Positions 11,908 to 11,927 of a DNA stretch of 11,927 bases are shown one piece after another (position 1 is the first letter of the stretch; each line of letters starts with the position of its first letter). The stretch comes from Candidatus Peregrinibacteria bacterium. GTDB lineage: Bacteria > Patescibacteriota > Gracilibacteria > UBA1369 > PNNO01. The notes beneath the pieces were generated by a model. That model ran no database searches. It worked only from the letters and a program-made list of their open reading frames with translations, and was not told where the DNA came from. Made by a program: the position numbers and the translations under genes. The stretch lies in NCBI GenBank assembly GCA_030595015.1, contig JAUVDZ010000021.1, forward strand, positions 1 to 11,927, written 5' to 3'.

Positions 11908-11927
11908 AATTTAATTGTTAATTTGTT

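Noticed and set aside
1..11927. CRISPR arrays, tRNA or rRNA genes, insertion sequences
   Set aside because: No regularly spaced repeats, no tRNA T-arm/acceptor pattern, no rRNA signature words and no transposase were seen on either strand.

Overview
The window is an AT-rich, tightly packed bacterial chromosomal segment, read as coming from a small-genome lineage. A Patescibacteria (CPR) origin is the best guess. It rests on the combination of a stand-alone CofE-like ligase beside a PurN-like formyltransferase, the divergent envelope proteins, the overlapping genes and the absence of Shine-Dalgarno sequences, not on any phylogenetic marker. TGA acts as a normal stop (ATGA stop/start overlaps at 2149-2152 and 7798-7801), which argues against the TGA=Gly lineages (Gracilibacteria, Absconditabacteria).

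Layout: (1) 1-146, the tail of a possible plus-strand membrane protein and a hairpin. (2) 147-830, lexA on the minus strand, with a near-consensus promoter covered by two copies of the palindrome GTGAG-N6-CTCAC. (3) 887-4635, a minus-strand envelope operon: ftsW, murG (overlapping by 77 nt), a small two-TM protein, a membrane PH-domain protein and a LemA-like protein. (4) 4771-6130, divergent lspA plus a six-TM protein with a proline-rich tail. (5) 6108-6905, aroE on the minus strand, converging on and overlapping the previous gene. (6) 6983-8868, a basic orphan protein translationally coupled to an MscS channel. (7) 8869-9425, a RHH antitoxin / RelE-family toxin module with its own promoter and tandem palindromic operator. 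(8) 9426-10094, about 670 bp without protein genes. It holds a strong minus-strand intrinsic terminator and, upstream of it, about 370 nt of highly structured sequence that looks like a gene for an unidentified non-coding RNA. (9) 10095-11405, a cofE-like/purN-like pair. (10) 11377-11907, two small minus-strand hypothetical genes.

FtsW, MurG and LspA serve cell-wall synthesis and lipoprotein maturation, and the LemA/PH/small-TM trio probably forms part of the same envelope transcription unit. LexA and the toxin-antitoxin pair each show a readable autoregulatory circuit. Promoters often use an extended -10 (TGnTATAAT), some mRNAs appear leaderless (lspA, the 11688 gene), and no gene has a convincing Shine-Dalgarno sequence. 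The most novel items are the structured RNA locus at 9627-10001 and the double lexA operator.
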